In this document: piece after piece, positions 1 to 8,171 of the stretch
How the letters are laid out: each line of letters opens with the position of its first letter
How positions within the stretch are numbered: the stretch's first letter is position 1
Source: Pseudomonas entomophila
GTDB taxonomy: Bacteria; Pseudomonadota; Gammaproteobacteria; Pseudomonadales; Pseudomonadaceae
Assembly: GCF_018417595.1 (NCBI RefSeq)
Contig: NZ_CP070982.1
Location: 4,143,001 to 4,207,000 of the forward strand
Length of the DNA stretch: 64,000 nucleotides
Direction: 5' to 3'
Position numbers and translations under genes: made by a program
Notes under the pieces: model-generated
Seen by the model: the letters and a program-made list of their open reading frames with translations, nothing else
What the model was told of the DNA's origin: nothing
The model's database searches: none

Positions 1-26
1 AGACCGAGAGCAACCGCCTGGCGGTC

Positions 27-1292
27 ATGGTGCAACAGGTCAATGCCAACAACATCGCCACCCTAACCCGCCTTGATACCAACCAGGTCCCGGTCGGCAC
101 ACTGCTGCAGGGCAAGGTCCTGACCAGCCAGGCACTGCCACAGAATGCAGGCGAGATCGCCACCTTCCGCTCGCTGGTGAGCCTGCTCAACAGTAGCCAG
201 GCGGGCGCCACCCTGACCATCGACAGCCCACGTCCGCTGCCTGTCGGCAGCCTGCTGAGCGCGTTGGTGCAAGGTGACCAGTCGTTGCGTTTTGTTCCTC
301 TCAGTGGCCGTCAGGATCAATTGGCCATCGCCCAGCAACTGTTGACCCAGCAGGGCCGGCAAGCCTCACTGCCAAGCCTGCTCAACGCCCTGCAGCAAAT
401 CGCCACCTCGGACGATGCCGGAACGCAGTTGCGCGCCAGTGCCGAGCGGCTGCTGGCCAGCTTGCCCGATGCCCGCCAGCTGGGCGATGCGAAAAACCTC
501 GCCCAAGCCTTGAACGACAGTGGCGCCTTCCTCGAGGCCAAGCTGTTGGGCGGCCAGGCCAGCGGTGTGACACCGGACCTGAAGGCGCAATTGGTCAGGT
601 TGGTCGCGCAGCTGACCAACCCGATCACCGGCCAATCGCTCCCCCCCGCGCTGACCAGCACCCTGGCCCTGGCGTCGCCCGGTCTCGTCCGAAGCGCCCT
701 GGGCATGCTTGGCCAGGTGACTCCACGCCAGCTACCCGGCGCCTTCCCCCTGCCCTCGCGCCTGCTGCAGAGCCTGGAAAACGAAGGCGACCTGCAGCAG
801 TTGCTGCGCCTGGCCGCCGCCGCTGTATCGCGCTTGCAAAGCCACGCGCTGTCCAGCCTGCAGCAGTCCGGCCCGCTGGAGAACGGCAACCAGCAGACTA
901 CCTGGCAAACCGAAATCCCCATTCGCCACGGCCAGGAGTTCATCCCCCTGCAGGTAAAGCTGCAGCGCGAGGAAACACCCGAGCAGCAAGCGGATCGCGA
1001 ACCAGAAGGTCGTGATCCACTTGAGGCCATGTGGCGCATCGAACTGGCTTTCGACCTGTCTCCGCTCGGCCCCGTGCAGGTCCAGGCACAACTGCTGCAA
1101 GGGCGGCTGTCGGGACAACTGTGGGCGGAACAGGAGCAGACTGCGCGCCTGATCGACAGCCAGCTCGGCACGCTACGCGAACGGCTGCTGGCGCGCGGCC
1201 TGGATGTCGGCGACCTGGAGTGCCGCCCTGGCACTCCGCCACAAGGCCCACGCACACGCCTGGAACAACGCTGGGTGGACGAAACCGCATGA
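27..1292 (+). CDS. FliK-like hook-length control protein (second copy, possibly 5'-incomplete)
   Basis: Ala/Gln/Leu-rich N-terminal part followed by a FliK-type C-terminal domain at about residues 335-410 (MWRIELAFDLSPLGPVQVQ..., then an LxxRLLARGLDVGDL segment). In FliK proteins this C-terminal domain acts on FlhB to switch export from hook to filament substrates. The reading frame stays open to the left edge of the window and the ATG at 27 has no clear Shine-Dalgarno sequence, so the true start may lie outside. It overlaps the next gene by ATGA, implying translational coupling with an FlhB-like protein. The main fliK is at 24674-26032; this is a divergent second copy. Whether it works in the flagellum is inference from the domain and its partner. 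Confidence 0.8.
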   Translation: MVQQVNANNIATLTRLDTNQVPVGTLLQGKVLTSQALPQNAGEIATFRSLVSLLNSSQAGATLTIDSPRPLPVGSLLSALVQGDQSLRFVPLSGRQDQLAIAQQLLTQQGRQASLPSLLNALQQIATSDDAGTQLRASAERLLASLPDARQLGDAKNLAQALNDSGAFLEAKLLGGQASGVTPDLKAQLVRLVAQLTNPITGQSLPPALTSTLALASPGLVRSALGMLGQVTPRQLPGAFPLPSRLLQSLENEGDLQQLLRLAAAAVSRLQSHALSSLQQSGPLENGNQQTTWQTEIPIRHGQEFIPLQVKLQREETPEQQADREPEGRDPLEAMWRIELAFDLSPLGPVQVQAQLLQGRLSGQLWAEQEQTARLIDSQLGTLRERLLARGLDVGDLECRPGTPPQGPRTRLEQRWVDETA

Positions 1293-1624
1293 CCTACCAA
1301 CATCCCCGTCAGGCCATTGCCCTGAGCTACGACGGCCAGCAGGCCCCGACCCTGAGTGCCAAGGGTGACGACGAACTGGCCGAAGCCATTCTTGCCCTGG
1401 CCCGTGAACATGAAGTGCCGATCTACGAGAACGCCGAGTTGGTGCGCTTGCTGGCAAGGCTGGAACTGGGCGAGCAGATTCCCGAGGCGTTGTACCTGAC
1501 CATCGCCGAGATCATCGCCTTCGCCTGGCAACTGCGCGGCAAGGTGCCCGTGGGCTTCGGCGACGAGCCCCCCACCGAGCGCGATATCACTCCCCACCTG
1601 CCAGGCCTGCCTTACCGCGACTGA
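1289..1624 (+). CDS. FlhB C-terminal domain homologue (FhlB-type export switch fragment)
   Basis: A 111-aa protein that aligns with the cytoplasmic C-terminal part of FlhB: HPRQAIALSYD... matches the segment after the FlhB cleavage site, and ENAELVRLLARLELGEQIPEALYLTIAEIIAFAW matches the last conserved block. There are no membrane segments and no NPTH autocleavage motif, so it resembles the cleaved FlhB-C fragment alone. Stand-alone proteins of this kind (FhlB) are known in several bacteria and can sometimes replace FlhB-C. Its ATG overlaps the TGA of the FliK-like gene. The pair looks like a detached copy of the substrate-specificity switch. Confidence 0.85.
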   Translation: MTYQHPRQAIALSYDGQQAPTLSAKGDDELAEAILALAREHEVPIYENAELVRLLARLELGEQIPEALYLTIAEIIAFAWQLRGKVPVGFGDEPPTERDITPHLPGLPYRD

Positions 1625-1665
1625 TACCGGGCGGTAGCCCGTTGCCGCTGGTGCTCAGGCCGCAT

Positions 1666-1712
1666 CGTTCATGGTGATGACCCATTTCCTTCCTGGGTCA
1701 CCACCATGAACG
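1666..1712. repeat. 19-bp inverted repeat enclosing the toxin start codon
   Basis: Left arm 1666-1684 (CGTTCATGGTGATGACCCA) and right arm 1694-1712 pair at 18 of 19 positions around a 9-nt pyrimidine loop (tttccttcc). The right arm contains the ATG (1706-1708) of the following gene. In mRNA this would be a strong stem that buries the start codon. No Shine-Dalgarno sequence lies before the ATG on the plus strand. No U-run follows, so it does not look like a simple terminator. Confidence 0.85.
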
Positions 1713-4453
1713 CCCGTTACGTCAGCACTGCCGGTGTGCGCTATGTCAGCGACCACCTCAAGGACTTCCCGCGCCCCGACCGCGCCGCGGCCACGGCCAT
1801 CCGCGACTGGGCCGCTCGCCGCGGCCAACCCCTCGACCCCGACCGCACCGATGTAGTCGTGCTGCACCATCAATGGCGCAACGGCGTTGGCGAGGTTGGG
1901 GTCGTGGTACAAAAAATGACGCTCACCCAGGCAGTGCTGGCCAACTGGCAGGGCGAGTCGAGCAACAACCTGCTCGACGCGGCCGTGGGCAGGCCCTGGG
2001 CGGGGAGTTTTCCTGACAGCCAACGCATCACCCTGGTCGACCGGCTTGATCCACCGGGCCTGTCCTACAACGGTAGCGGCTACATCACCTACAACGGCCT
2101 GTTCCGCCAGACCGTCCCCAGCGAATACAGCGCCCGAACGCATGTAGCGTTGGCCGCGGAAGACTTCCAGCATTTCATCTGGGAGCTCGACTTCCACAGC
2201 ACCTACAAGGCCATGCTGGACAACTACTGGCGTAAGCGTGCGGCGAGCCATCGGCTGGCGACGAAGATCGCCTTCATCACCGCCTGCAATCGCCAGGTCG
2301 CCGAAGGCAGCCTCGACGACCAGGCGCGTCGGCTCGCCTGGCGCGCGGCGGGACTGGAACAGGCTCCCCAACCACTGCAGATGCGCTTTCTGAACATCTA
2401 TGGCTATGCCGCCACCGACCTGCTGCAGATCAGTGACCCCGCAAGCGGCCTGACCCTGCTCTACATCCCGGGCAATGCCGCCCCGCTGCATAGTTTCGCC
2501 AGCCCCACCGCGCTGCAGGACTGGGTCGCCAGCCAGTGCCGCAACCCCGATACCCGCGCGGCCTTGCAACAGCACTTCGCCCTGGCCGATATGCCCGACG
2601 GCCTCGACTTCAGCGGCCTGGCCACCGCGCTGGACGGGCTTGGCGCGTACCCCGCCCTCAACCACTTGTCCAGCAACCGGCCAGGGTTCACCGCCGAAGG
2701 CGTTTGGCATCCGCACACCTACGTCAACTACAAGCCCGACCAGTACAGCCCGCTGATCGAGGGCGAACTGTTCCTGGCCCTGACCCATCAGCAACGCAAG
2801 CGCAGCTACGAAGACGCCGATTACCGCATCACCGGTAATGGCGAAGTGACCAAGGCCCGCTGGCGCGGCTACCTGAACTCGGCGATCAACCTGCTCGCGC
2901 CGCTGGCCATCGTCGTGCCGGAACTGGCGCCGATCTTTGCCGTGGGCGGCATCGCCCAGTTCGGCCTGGGCCTCGATCAGGCGATCAATGGTCACGGCCA
3001 GCAGGAGCGCGCCGCAGGCGTGGACACTGCTACCTTCGGGCTGCTCAACGCCCTGCCGCTGGCACATGCAGGCCTGAACCGCAGCTCGGCGCTGTTTCGG
3101 GCCAAAAATGAAGGGTTCGTGATGCCCCAGGAGGTCAATGGACACCTGGGGTATCCGCTGAGCCCCGTTTCACCGCCGCATCTGCCTGTCGACGAGGTCG
3201 CGCCTTACTTCCATATCCCCGACGCCATTCCAGCAATGCCGGGGGCCGATGCAGCCACCTACGAAGCCATCAACCGAGTGCCCCGCTACGATGGAACGCC
3301 CGACTTGCTAACGGCCTCTGTGGATGGCTACAACGCCGAGATGGTCTACGACCTGGAGAGCGACAGCTTCATATTCGAGGGGGACCTCAACGAAGTCGAC
3401 CCACTCCATTACATCCCACAGGCCGGCAGGCGCGACCTGCTGCCAGTGAATCTGCGCAACCGGGTCGTCACCGACCCTATGCGCATGGCTACCCTGCGCG
3501 CACTCGGTGTGGACCTGCATCTGCCCGTGGCGATACCTGATGTGCCAACAAGCGGTATCAGTCCGGTTCCACGGCAATTTCTCGGCCTCTGGGTAGGCGA
3601 CAAGGTCATCGACTCGCCATTGCTGACCAACCTGGGCAATAACGCCGAACGCCTGAACGGCACCACGTACAACCTGCGCCTTTACCTCTCCAAGGCCAAC
3701 GCTGACGCTTACGCCGAAAACCTGCGCCTGCTGGGCATCCATGCACCAGGCATCCAGGTGCTGCCCCTGGAAGAACAAGCATGGTTCATCCGTTTGCGCG
3801 ACGGCCCATACCATGCCCAGTATCAAGCCGCGATTGTCGGCGGCAATTTCTCGTCGGCCTCGGACGTTCTGCGTTATCCGCTGCTGCACAGTGAGGGCGG
3901 CATCTACATCGACGTGGACGACAGCCTGCTGGCCGTGGGTGAACATCCCTATGTCGCCGCGGGCCAACCGCTCGGCGCCCCGGGCGAAGCCATCGAACAG
4001 GTCGATTTGAGCACCAGCAACGACGGGTTGCTGCTGTTCCCACCAATGTCCAACGAAAAGCTCGGCATGAACTGGCAGTTCAATACCAGCGTAATCGGCA
4101 GCCATGCCGGCAACCCGACATTGCTGGCGATCAGCGAGGAAATGCATAGCCGCTATCTTGCCGAACCGGGCTTCTATGACCGCCAGCCCAGCCTGCGGCA
4201 AGACCCGCAGGGCTTCTATCGCTATGCCGCCAACCTCAACCGCCTCACCGGCCCCGGACTGCTGACCGACGTAGTCGATCAATACCTGCCGGCGCTGAAG
4301 CTCCTGAGGCAAATCATCAACCTGTACCAGATGCCCCGCATCAACGCGGGCCTTTACGTGGATATGGATCGCTTTCGGGCAGCCTCGCGGCAACTACTGC
4401 CGTTCAACCGCCTGGTGCGCGTCGGTGGCAATCACTCATGGGCCAAGCCCTGA
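1706..4453 (+). CDS. Toxin-like protein: DUF6543-like region plus TcdA/TcdB-type glycosyltransferase
   Basis: 915 aa. Residues about 1-560 resemble the N-terminal region of Pseudomonas dermonecrotic-toxin-domain (DUF6543) proteins, including a hydrophobic stretch near 395-430 (LNSAINLLAPLAIVVPELAP...). Residues about 620-830 carry the core of large clostridial toxin glucosyltransferases: SASDVLRYPLL (D720, R723) followed by GGIYIDVDDS (D736xD738), the nucleotide-sugar/metal DXD motif. This family transfers a sugar from a UDP-sugar to host proteins such as small GTPases; target and donor here are unknown. There is no signal peptide and no cysteine protease domain. It stands alone between flagellar switch homologues and the chemotaxis operon, with a terminator after it and an inverted repeat over its start. 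Function is inferred from motifs only. Confidence 0.75.
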   Translation: MNARYVSTAGVRYVSDHLKDFPRPDRAAATAIRDWAARRGQPLDPDRTDVVVLHHQWRNGVGEVGVVVQKMTLTQAVLANWQGESSNNLLDAAVGRPWAGSFPDSQRITLVDRLDPPGLSYNGSGYITYNGLFRQTVPSEYSARTHVALAAEDFQHFIWELDFHSTYKAMLDNYWRKRAASHRLATKIAFITACNRQVAEGSLDDQARRLAWRAAGLEQAPQPLQMRFLNIYGYAATDLLQISDPASGLTLLYIPGNAAPLHSFASPTALQDWVASQCRNPDTRAALQQHFALADMPDGLDFSGLATALDGLGAYPALNHLSSNRPGFTAEGVWHPHTYVNYKPDQYSPLIEGELFLALTHQQRKRSYEDADYRITGNGEVTKARWRGYLNSAINLLAPLAIVVPELAPIFAVGGIAQFGLGLDQAINGHGQQERAAGVDTATFGLLNALPLAHAGLNRSSALFRAKNEGFVMPQEVNGHLGYPLSPVSPPHLPVDEVAPYFHIPDAIPAMPGADAATYEAINRVPRYDGTPDLLTASVDGYNAEMVYDLESDSFIFEGDLNEVDPLHYIPQAGRRDLLPVNLRNRVVTDPMRMATLRALGVDLHLPVAIPDVPTSGISPVPRQFLGLWVGDKVIDSPLLTNLGNNAERLNGTTYNLRLYLSKANADAYAENLRLLGIHAPGIQVLPLEEQAWFIRLRDGPYHAQYQAAIVGGNFSSASDVLRYPLLHSEGGIYIDVDDSLLAVGEHPYVAAGQPLGAPGEAIEQVDLSTSNDGLLLFPPMSNEKLGMNWQFNTSVIGSHAGNPTLLAISEEMHSRYLAEPGFYDRQPSLRQDPQGFYRYAANLNRLTGPGLLTDVVDQYLPALKLLRQIINLYQMPRINAGLYVDMDRFRAASRQLLPFNRLVRVGGNHSWAKP

Positions 4454-4545
4454 GGCACAGGGGCCACTCACGCGATCGCGCGACCAAGCATTGGGATGCG
4501 CAATCAAAGTCGACAACGAACATTCGTGGTTGAAATCCTGACGAA

Positions 4546-4571
4546 AACCGGGCGACTTGCGTCGCCCGGTT
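4546..4571. terminator. Bidirectional terminator between toxin gene and chemotaxis operon
   Basis: Perfect 11-bp inverted repeat, AACCGGGCGAC - ttgc - GTCGCCCGGTT, lying between two convergent genes. On the minus strand the stem is followed by TTTTCG. It is placed to end both the toxin transcript and the long cheY-to-DUF2802 transcript. Confidence 0.8.
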
Positions 4572-4573
4572 CA

Positions 4574-4969
4574 TCACTCACCGCGATGCAGCTTGCTCAT
4601 CAGTTGCGCCTCGGCCTGGGTCAACCCGCAGGTCTGGGTCAGCTCCTCGACGCTTGCCCCCATCCCCACCAGCTTGGCCGCCTGGGTGAAGGTGACGCTG
4701 TTGGGGTCACGTTGCTCCAGTTGCTGGAGCTTCTCGGGCAGCGGCGCGACCACCGCGCGCAACTCATGGATGGCTTCGCCCATGCGCACGGTACCGTTCT
4801 GGTAGTCGTCCAGGCGCTTGGCCAGGTCCTTGATGCGCTGGTCGCGCAGGGCGTCGCCCTGGGCCTGCTGGGCGGCCAGCTCACGCTGGCGCTTGCTGTA
4901 GTTGAGGAAGAACCACAGGCTCAGCGCCCAGAGCAGCGCCAGGAAGATGACAGCAACCTCGAAGATCAA
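4574..4969 (-). CDS. DUF2802 membrane-anchored protein
   Basis: 131 aa with one N-terminal membrane helix (about residues 3-22, VAVIFLALLWALSLWFFL), then a charged coiled-coil-like segment (about 25-85) and a small helical C-terminal domain (FTQAAKLVGMGASVEELTQTCGLTQAEAQLMSKL) that looks like a short DNA-binding or protein-interaction fold. DUF2802 proteins regularly follow cheW at the end of gammaproteobacterial chemotaxis operons; their role is not established. It is the last gene of the operon, separated from cheW by one base. Confidence 0.85.
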   Translation of the reverse strand: MIFEVAVIFLALLWALSLWFFLNYSKRQRELAAQQAQGDALRDQRIKDLAKRLDDYQNGTVRMGEAIHELRAVVAPLPEKLQQLEQRDPNSVTFTQAAKLVGMGASVEELTQTCGLTQAEAQLMSKLHRGE

Positions 4970-4970
4970 C

Positions 4971-5450
4971 TCAGATGTTCTCCAGCTCGGACCACTCTTC
5001 CTCGGTCATCATCTTGTCCAGCTCGACCAGGATCAGCAGCTCGCCATTCTTGTTGCACACACCCTGGATGAACTTGGCCGACTCTTCGTTACCAACGTTC
5101 GGCGCGGTCTCGATCTCCGACTGACGCAGGTAGACCACTTCAGCGACGCTGTCGACGAGGATGCCGACCACCTGCTTGTCCGCCTCGATGATGACGATGC
5201 GGGTGTTGTCGGTGACTTCGGTGGACATCAGGCCGAAACGCTGGCGGGTGTCGATCACCGTCACCACGTTGCCGCGCAGGTTGATGATGCCCAGCACGTA
5301 GCTGGGGGCGCCCGGAACCGGGGCGATCTCCGTGTAGCGCAGGACTTCCTGCACTTGCATGACATTGATGCCGTAGGACTCGTTGTCCAGACGGAAGGTT
5401 ACCCACTGCAGGATCGGATCTTCGGAACCTTGTGCAGACGACTTTTTCAT
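4971..5450 (-). CDS. cheW: Chemotaxis coupling protein CheW
   Basis: 159 aa, single CheW domain (QWVTFRLDNESYGINVMQVQEVLRYTEIAPVPGAPSY... within residues about 12-150). CheW links chemoreceptors to the kinase CheA in the polar signalling array. The LRGNVVTVIDTRQRFGL block and the C-terminal VELDKMM are typical. It lies 67 bp after the ParP-like gene and directly before the DUF2802 gene. Confidence 0.95.
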   Translation of the reverse strand: MKKSSAQGSEDPILQWVTFRLDNESYGINVMQVQEVLRYTEIAPVPGAPSYVLGIINLRGNVVTVIDTRQRFGLMSTEVTDNTRIVIIEADKQVVGILVDSVAEVVYLRQSEIETAPNVGNEESAKFIQGVCNKNGELLILVELDKMMTEEEWSELENI

Positions 5451-5517
5451 TCCCCTAGCCCTCTAAACCCGCCATCGGCGGTGTGCTCTGTATTGCCGCG
5501 GCAGTAGCGGCGTTGAT

Positions 5518-6444
5518 TCAGTTGTGTTTGGTGTTCATCTGCTTGACGGCGCCGCTGGCGATCAGTTCGGCCAGCGCGGCGACATCCAGCAGCGCGCACA
5601 TGTGCTCGATCACCGTGCCGGCCAGCCAAGGGCGTTGGCCACGCTGGCTGCGCCACTTGATCTCGTTCGGGTCCAGGCGCAGGGAGCGGCTGACCTGATG
5701 CACGGCCAGCCCCCATTCGTAGCCCTGGACGGAAATCACGTATTGCAGCCCCTGGCGAAAATCATCGCGGTAACGGTCGGGCATGACCCAGCGTGCGGTA
5801 TCCAGCACCTTCAGGTTGCCGGCCTGGCAGCTGAGGATGCCAAGGAACCAGTCCGGCTGGCCGAACAATGGCGTCAGCTCCTGGCCGGCCAGGCTGTAGA
5901 TCGAGCCCAGGCACACCAGCGGCACCGCCAGGGTGAGCCCGGCCACATCGAACAGCAGGCATTCGAACGGCTCGGCCGCCCAGTCCGGGCGACCATCGAC
6001 CGTGGCGGGCGGCACCGGTGCCGCTGGCGCAGGCAAGTGGACATCGACCAGCGGCGCGACGGGCTCGGCGGCGGGCACTTCGGTCAGGACCGGGATGCTG
6101 GCCTCGGCCACTACCTCAGTGTCGACCACACTGACGACCGGCTCAGGCACTGGCTGTACCGGTGGCAGCACGGTAGGCAGCACCTTGGCCTGGGGCTCGG
6201 CGAACGGCCGTGCCGCCACCGGCGCCGGGCTGGCGTGGCGCTTGGCATCCAGGGCCTGCTCTTCGCGGACCGCGGCCTCGAACTCGTCGCTGGGGGCCTC
6301 ATCCGCCTCACCTGCCTCGTCTGCCGTCACGGCTTCAGGCGATTCGGGCAGGTCGAGGGTCTCGGTAGCCTCCTGCAACAGGCCGTCGAGGTAGGACTGC
6401 AGGGCCAGTTGCGGCTTGCTGGTGATGTGCGGTGCCGAGTTCAT
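5518..6444 (-). CDS. parP: CheW-domain adaptor, ParP-like
   Basis: 308 aa. The first about 165 residues are acidic, Pro/Ala/Val-rich and probably disordered; residues about 165-300 form a CheW-like domain (FECLLFDVAGLTLAVPLVCLGSI ... LDVAALAELIAS). In Vibrio and Pseudomonas, ParP pairs with the ATPase ParC to hold chemotaxis arrays at the cell pole. An upstream TTG is possible, but the ATG at 6444 overlaps the parC stop as TGATG, which argues for coupled translation from there. The symbol is by context and architecture. Confidence 0.8.
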   Translation of the reverse strand: MNSAPHITSKPQLALQSYLDGLLQEATETLDLPESPEAVTADEAGEADEAPSDEFEAAVREEQALDAKRHASPAPVAARPFAEPQAKVLPTVLPPVQPVPEPVVSVVDTEVVAEASIPVLTEVPAAEPVAPLVDVHLPAPAAPVPPATVDGRPDWAAEPFECLLFDVAGLTLAVPLVCLGSIYSLAGQELTPLFGQPDWFLGILSCQAGNLKVLDTARWVMPDRYRDDFRQGLQYVISVQGYEWGLAVHQVSRSLRLDPNEIKWRSQRGQRPWLAGTVIEHMCALLDVAALAELIASGAVKQMNTKHN

Positions 6445-7232
6445 CAAGCCACCTGCAGCGCGGAACGGTAAGTGAGCAGATGCTTGAGCAAAGCCCGGTA
6501 GGCGACCACACCACGGCTCTTGCCGTCGAACTGCGACGGTGTGACACCGTTGCGGCTGGCGTCACGCAGGCGCGTATCGACCGGAATGTAGCCCTGCCAG
6601 ACCTGGTCGCCGTAGGTGTCGCGCAGCACCTTGAGGGTGCCCAGCGAAGCCTGGGTTCGGCGGTCGAACAGGGTCGGGACGATCTGGTATGGCAAGGCTT
6701 GCTTGCGCGAGCGGTTGACCATGGCCAAAGTACCGACCATGCGCTCCAGGCCCTTGACCGCGAGAAATTCGGTCTGCACCGGGATCACCAACTGCTGGCT
6801 GGCGGCCAGGGCGTTGACCATCAACACACCCAGCAAGGGCGGGCTGTCGATCAGGGCGAAGTCGAAATCCTGCCACAACTGCGCCAGACTCTTGGCGATC
6901 ACCAGGCCCAAGCCACTCTGGCCTGGCGACTGGCGCTCCAGCACGGCCAGCGCGGTGCTCGACGGCAGCAGCGAGATGCGCTCGTCGCTGGTGGGCAGCA
7001 GCAGCTGGCCCGGCAAGCCCTCGGGCACCGTGCCCTTGTGCAGGAACAGGTCGTAGCAGCTGTGCTCGAGCGCGTCGGGGTTGTGCCCGAAGTAGCTGGT
7101 CATCGAACCGTGCGGGTCGAGGTCGACAACGACCACGCGCTTGCCCGCCTCGGCCAGCAGGCCAGCGAGGGCGATGGTGGTGGTGGTCTTGCCGACGCCA
7201 CCCTTTTGATTGGCTACTGCCCAGACTCTCAT
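6444..7232 (-). CDS. parC: ParA-family ATPase, ParC-like
   Basis: 262 aa, ParA/MinD-type P-loop ATPase. The deviant Walker A (NQKGGVGKTTTTIALAGLL) sits at residues about 8-26, and DFALIDSPPLLGVLMVNAL is the Walker B region. Within chemotaxis operons this family positions receptor arrays at the pole together with the ParP adaptor encoded just downstream. This is distinct from chromosome-partition ParA: no parB is adjacent. A 78-bp gap separates it from motD. Confidence 0.85.
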   Translation of the reverse strand: MRVWAVANQKGGVGKTTTTIALAGLLAEAGKRVVVVDLDPHGSMTSYFGHNPDALEHSCYDLFLHKGTVPEGLPGQLLLPTSDERISLLPSSTALAVLERQSPGQSGLGLVIAKSLAQLWQDFDFALIDSPPLLGVLMVNALAASQQLVIPVQTEFLAVKGLERMVGTLAMVNRSRKQALPYQIVPTLFDRRTQASLGTLKVLRDTYGDQVWQGYIPVDTRLRDASRNGVTPSQFDGKSRGVVAYRALLKHLLTYRSALQVA

Positions 7233-7310
7233 CGTGCGTTGCTTCCTCCCGGTATGGCCGACAGCCTTGCCGGGAACGGTGTGAAATTCAATGACGGGGT
7301 TTTGACGGAT

Positions 7311-8168
7311 TCAGCCCCCGGTCGACGGTGCTGGCGTGGCTGGTGCACTTTGTGTGCCAGCCCGGCGCATGGCGGCATCGGGGGTGGCATTGGCGCTGCC
7401 GCTGCCGGTCAGGCTGCGGCGCACCTCGAGGTTGCGCGAGATCACCAGCACCACGCGGCGGTTGCGCGCGCGGCCATCAGCGGTGTCGTTGCCGGCCACC
7501 GGCTGGTACTCGCCGTAGCCCACCGAAGCCATGCGCGCCGGGTTGACCCCTTCCATCGCCAGCAGGCGAACGATGCTCGCCGCCCGCGCCGACGACAGTT
7601 CCCAGTTGGTCGGGTACTGCGCGGTACGGATCGGCAGGTTGTCGGTGAAGCCCTCGACGTGCACCGGGTTGGCGAACGGCTTGAGAATCTTCGCCACCTT
7701 CTCGATGATCTCGAAGGCCACGTCGCTGGGCATGGCGTCGGCGCTGGCGAACAGCAGCGAGGAGTTGAGTTCGATCTCCACCCACAACTCGTTGCCGCGC
7801 ACGGTCATCTGGTTGGACTTGATCAGGTCGCCGAACGCGTCGCGGACATCGTCGGTGATGGTCTTCAGCGGGTCGACGCTGGTTTGCGCCAGGCCCGCGT
7901 CGGTCTGCTCGCTATCCTTGATCAGCGGCTCGGCCGGCTTGACGCTCAGCGGTCGCTCGTCACCGATGGGGATCGGCTTCATACTGCGCTCAGGGTCGTT
8001 GAACACGCCGATCAGCGCCTGGGAGATCTGCTTGTACTTGCCCTCGTTGATCGACGAGATCGAGTACATGACCACGAAAAAGGCGAACAGCAAGGTAATG
8101 AAGTCGGCGTACGACACCAGCCAACGCTCGTGGTTCTCGTGCTCTTCGGTTTTACGACGGCGGGCCAT
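7311..8168 (-). CDS. motD: Flagellar stator protein MotD (MotB-type)
   Basis: 285 aa. A basic N-terminus is followed by one membrane helix (WLVSYADFITLLFAFFVVMYS) containing the conserved proton-channel Asp (D22), a linker, and an OmpA-like peptidoglycan-binding domain (about residues 140-245, with LSSARAASIVRLLAMEGV and ASVGYGEYQP). It forms a stator with MotC; Pseudomonas carries this pair beside MotAB. The gene begins 3 bp after motC. The C-terminal tail is Ala/Thr/Ser-rich and probably disordered. Confidence 0.95.
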   Translation of the reverse strand: MARRRKTEEHENHERWLVSYADFITLLFAFFVVMYSISSINEGKYKQISQALIGVFNDPERSMKPIPIGDERPLSVKPAEPLIKDSEQTDAGLAQTSVDPLKTITDDVRDAFGDLIKSNQMTVRGNELWVEIELNSSLLFASADAMPSDVAFEIIEKVAKILKPFANPVHVEGFTDNLPIRTAQYPTNWELSSARAASIVRLLAMEGVNPARMASVGYGEYQPVAGNDTADGRARNRRVVLVISRNLEVRRSLTGSGSANATPDAAMRRAGTQSAPATPAPSTGG

Positions 8169-8171
8169 GGC

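Noticed and set aside
1655..3145. 496-aa minus-strand open frame opposite the toxin gene
   Set aside because: It has no family-like sequence and runs across the inverted repeat; the plus frame carries the intact DXD core.
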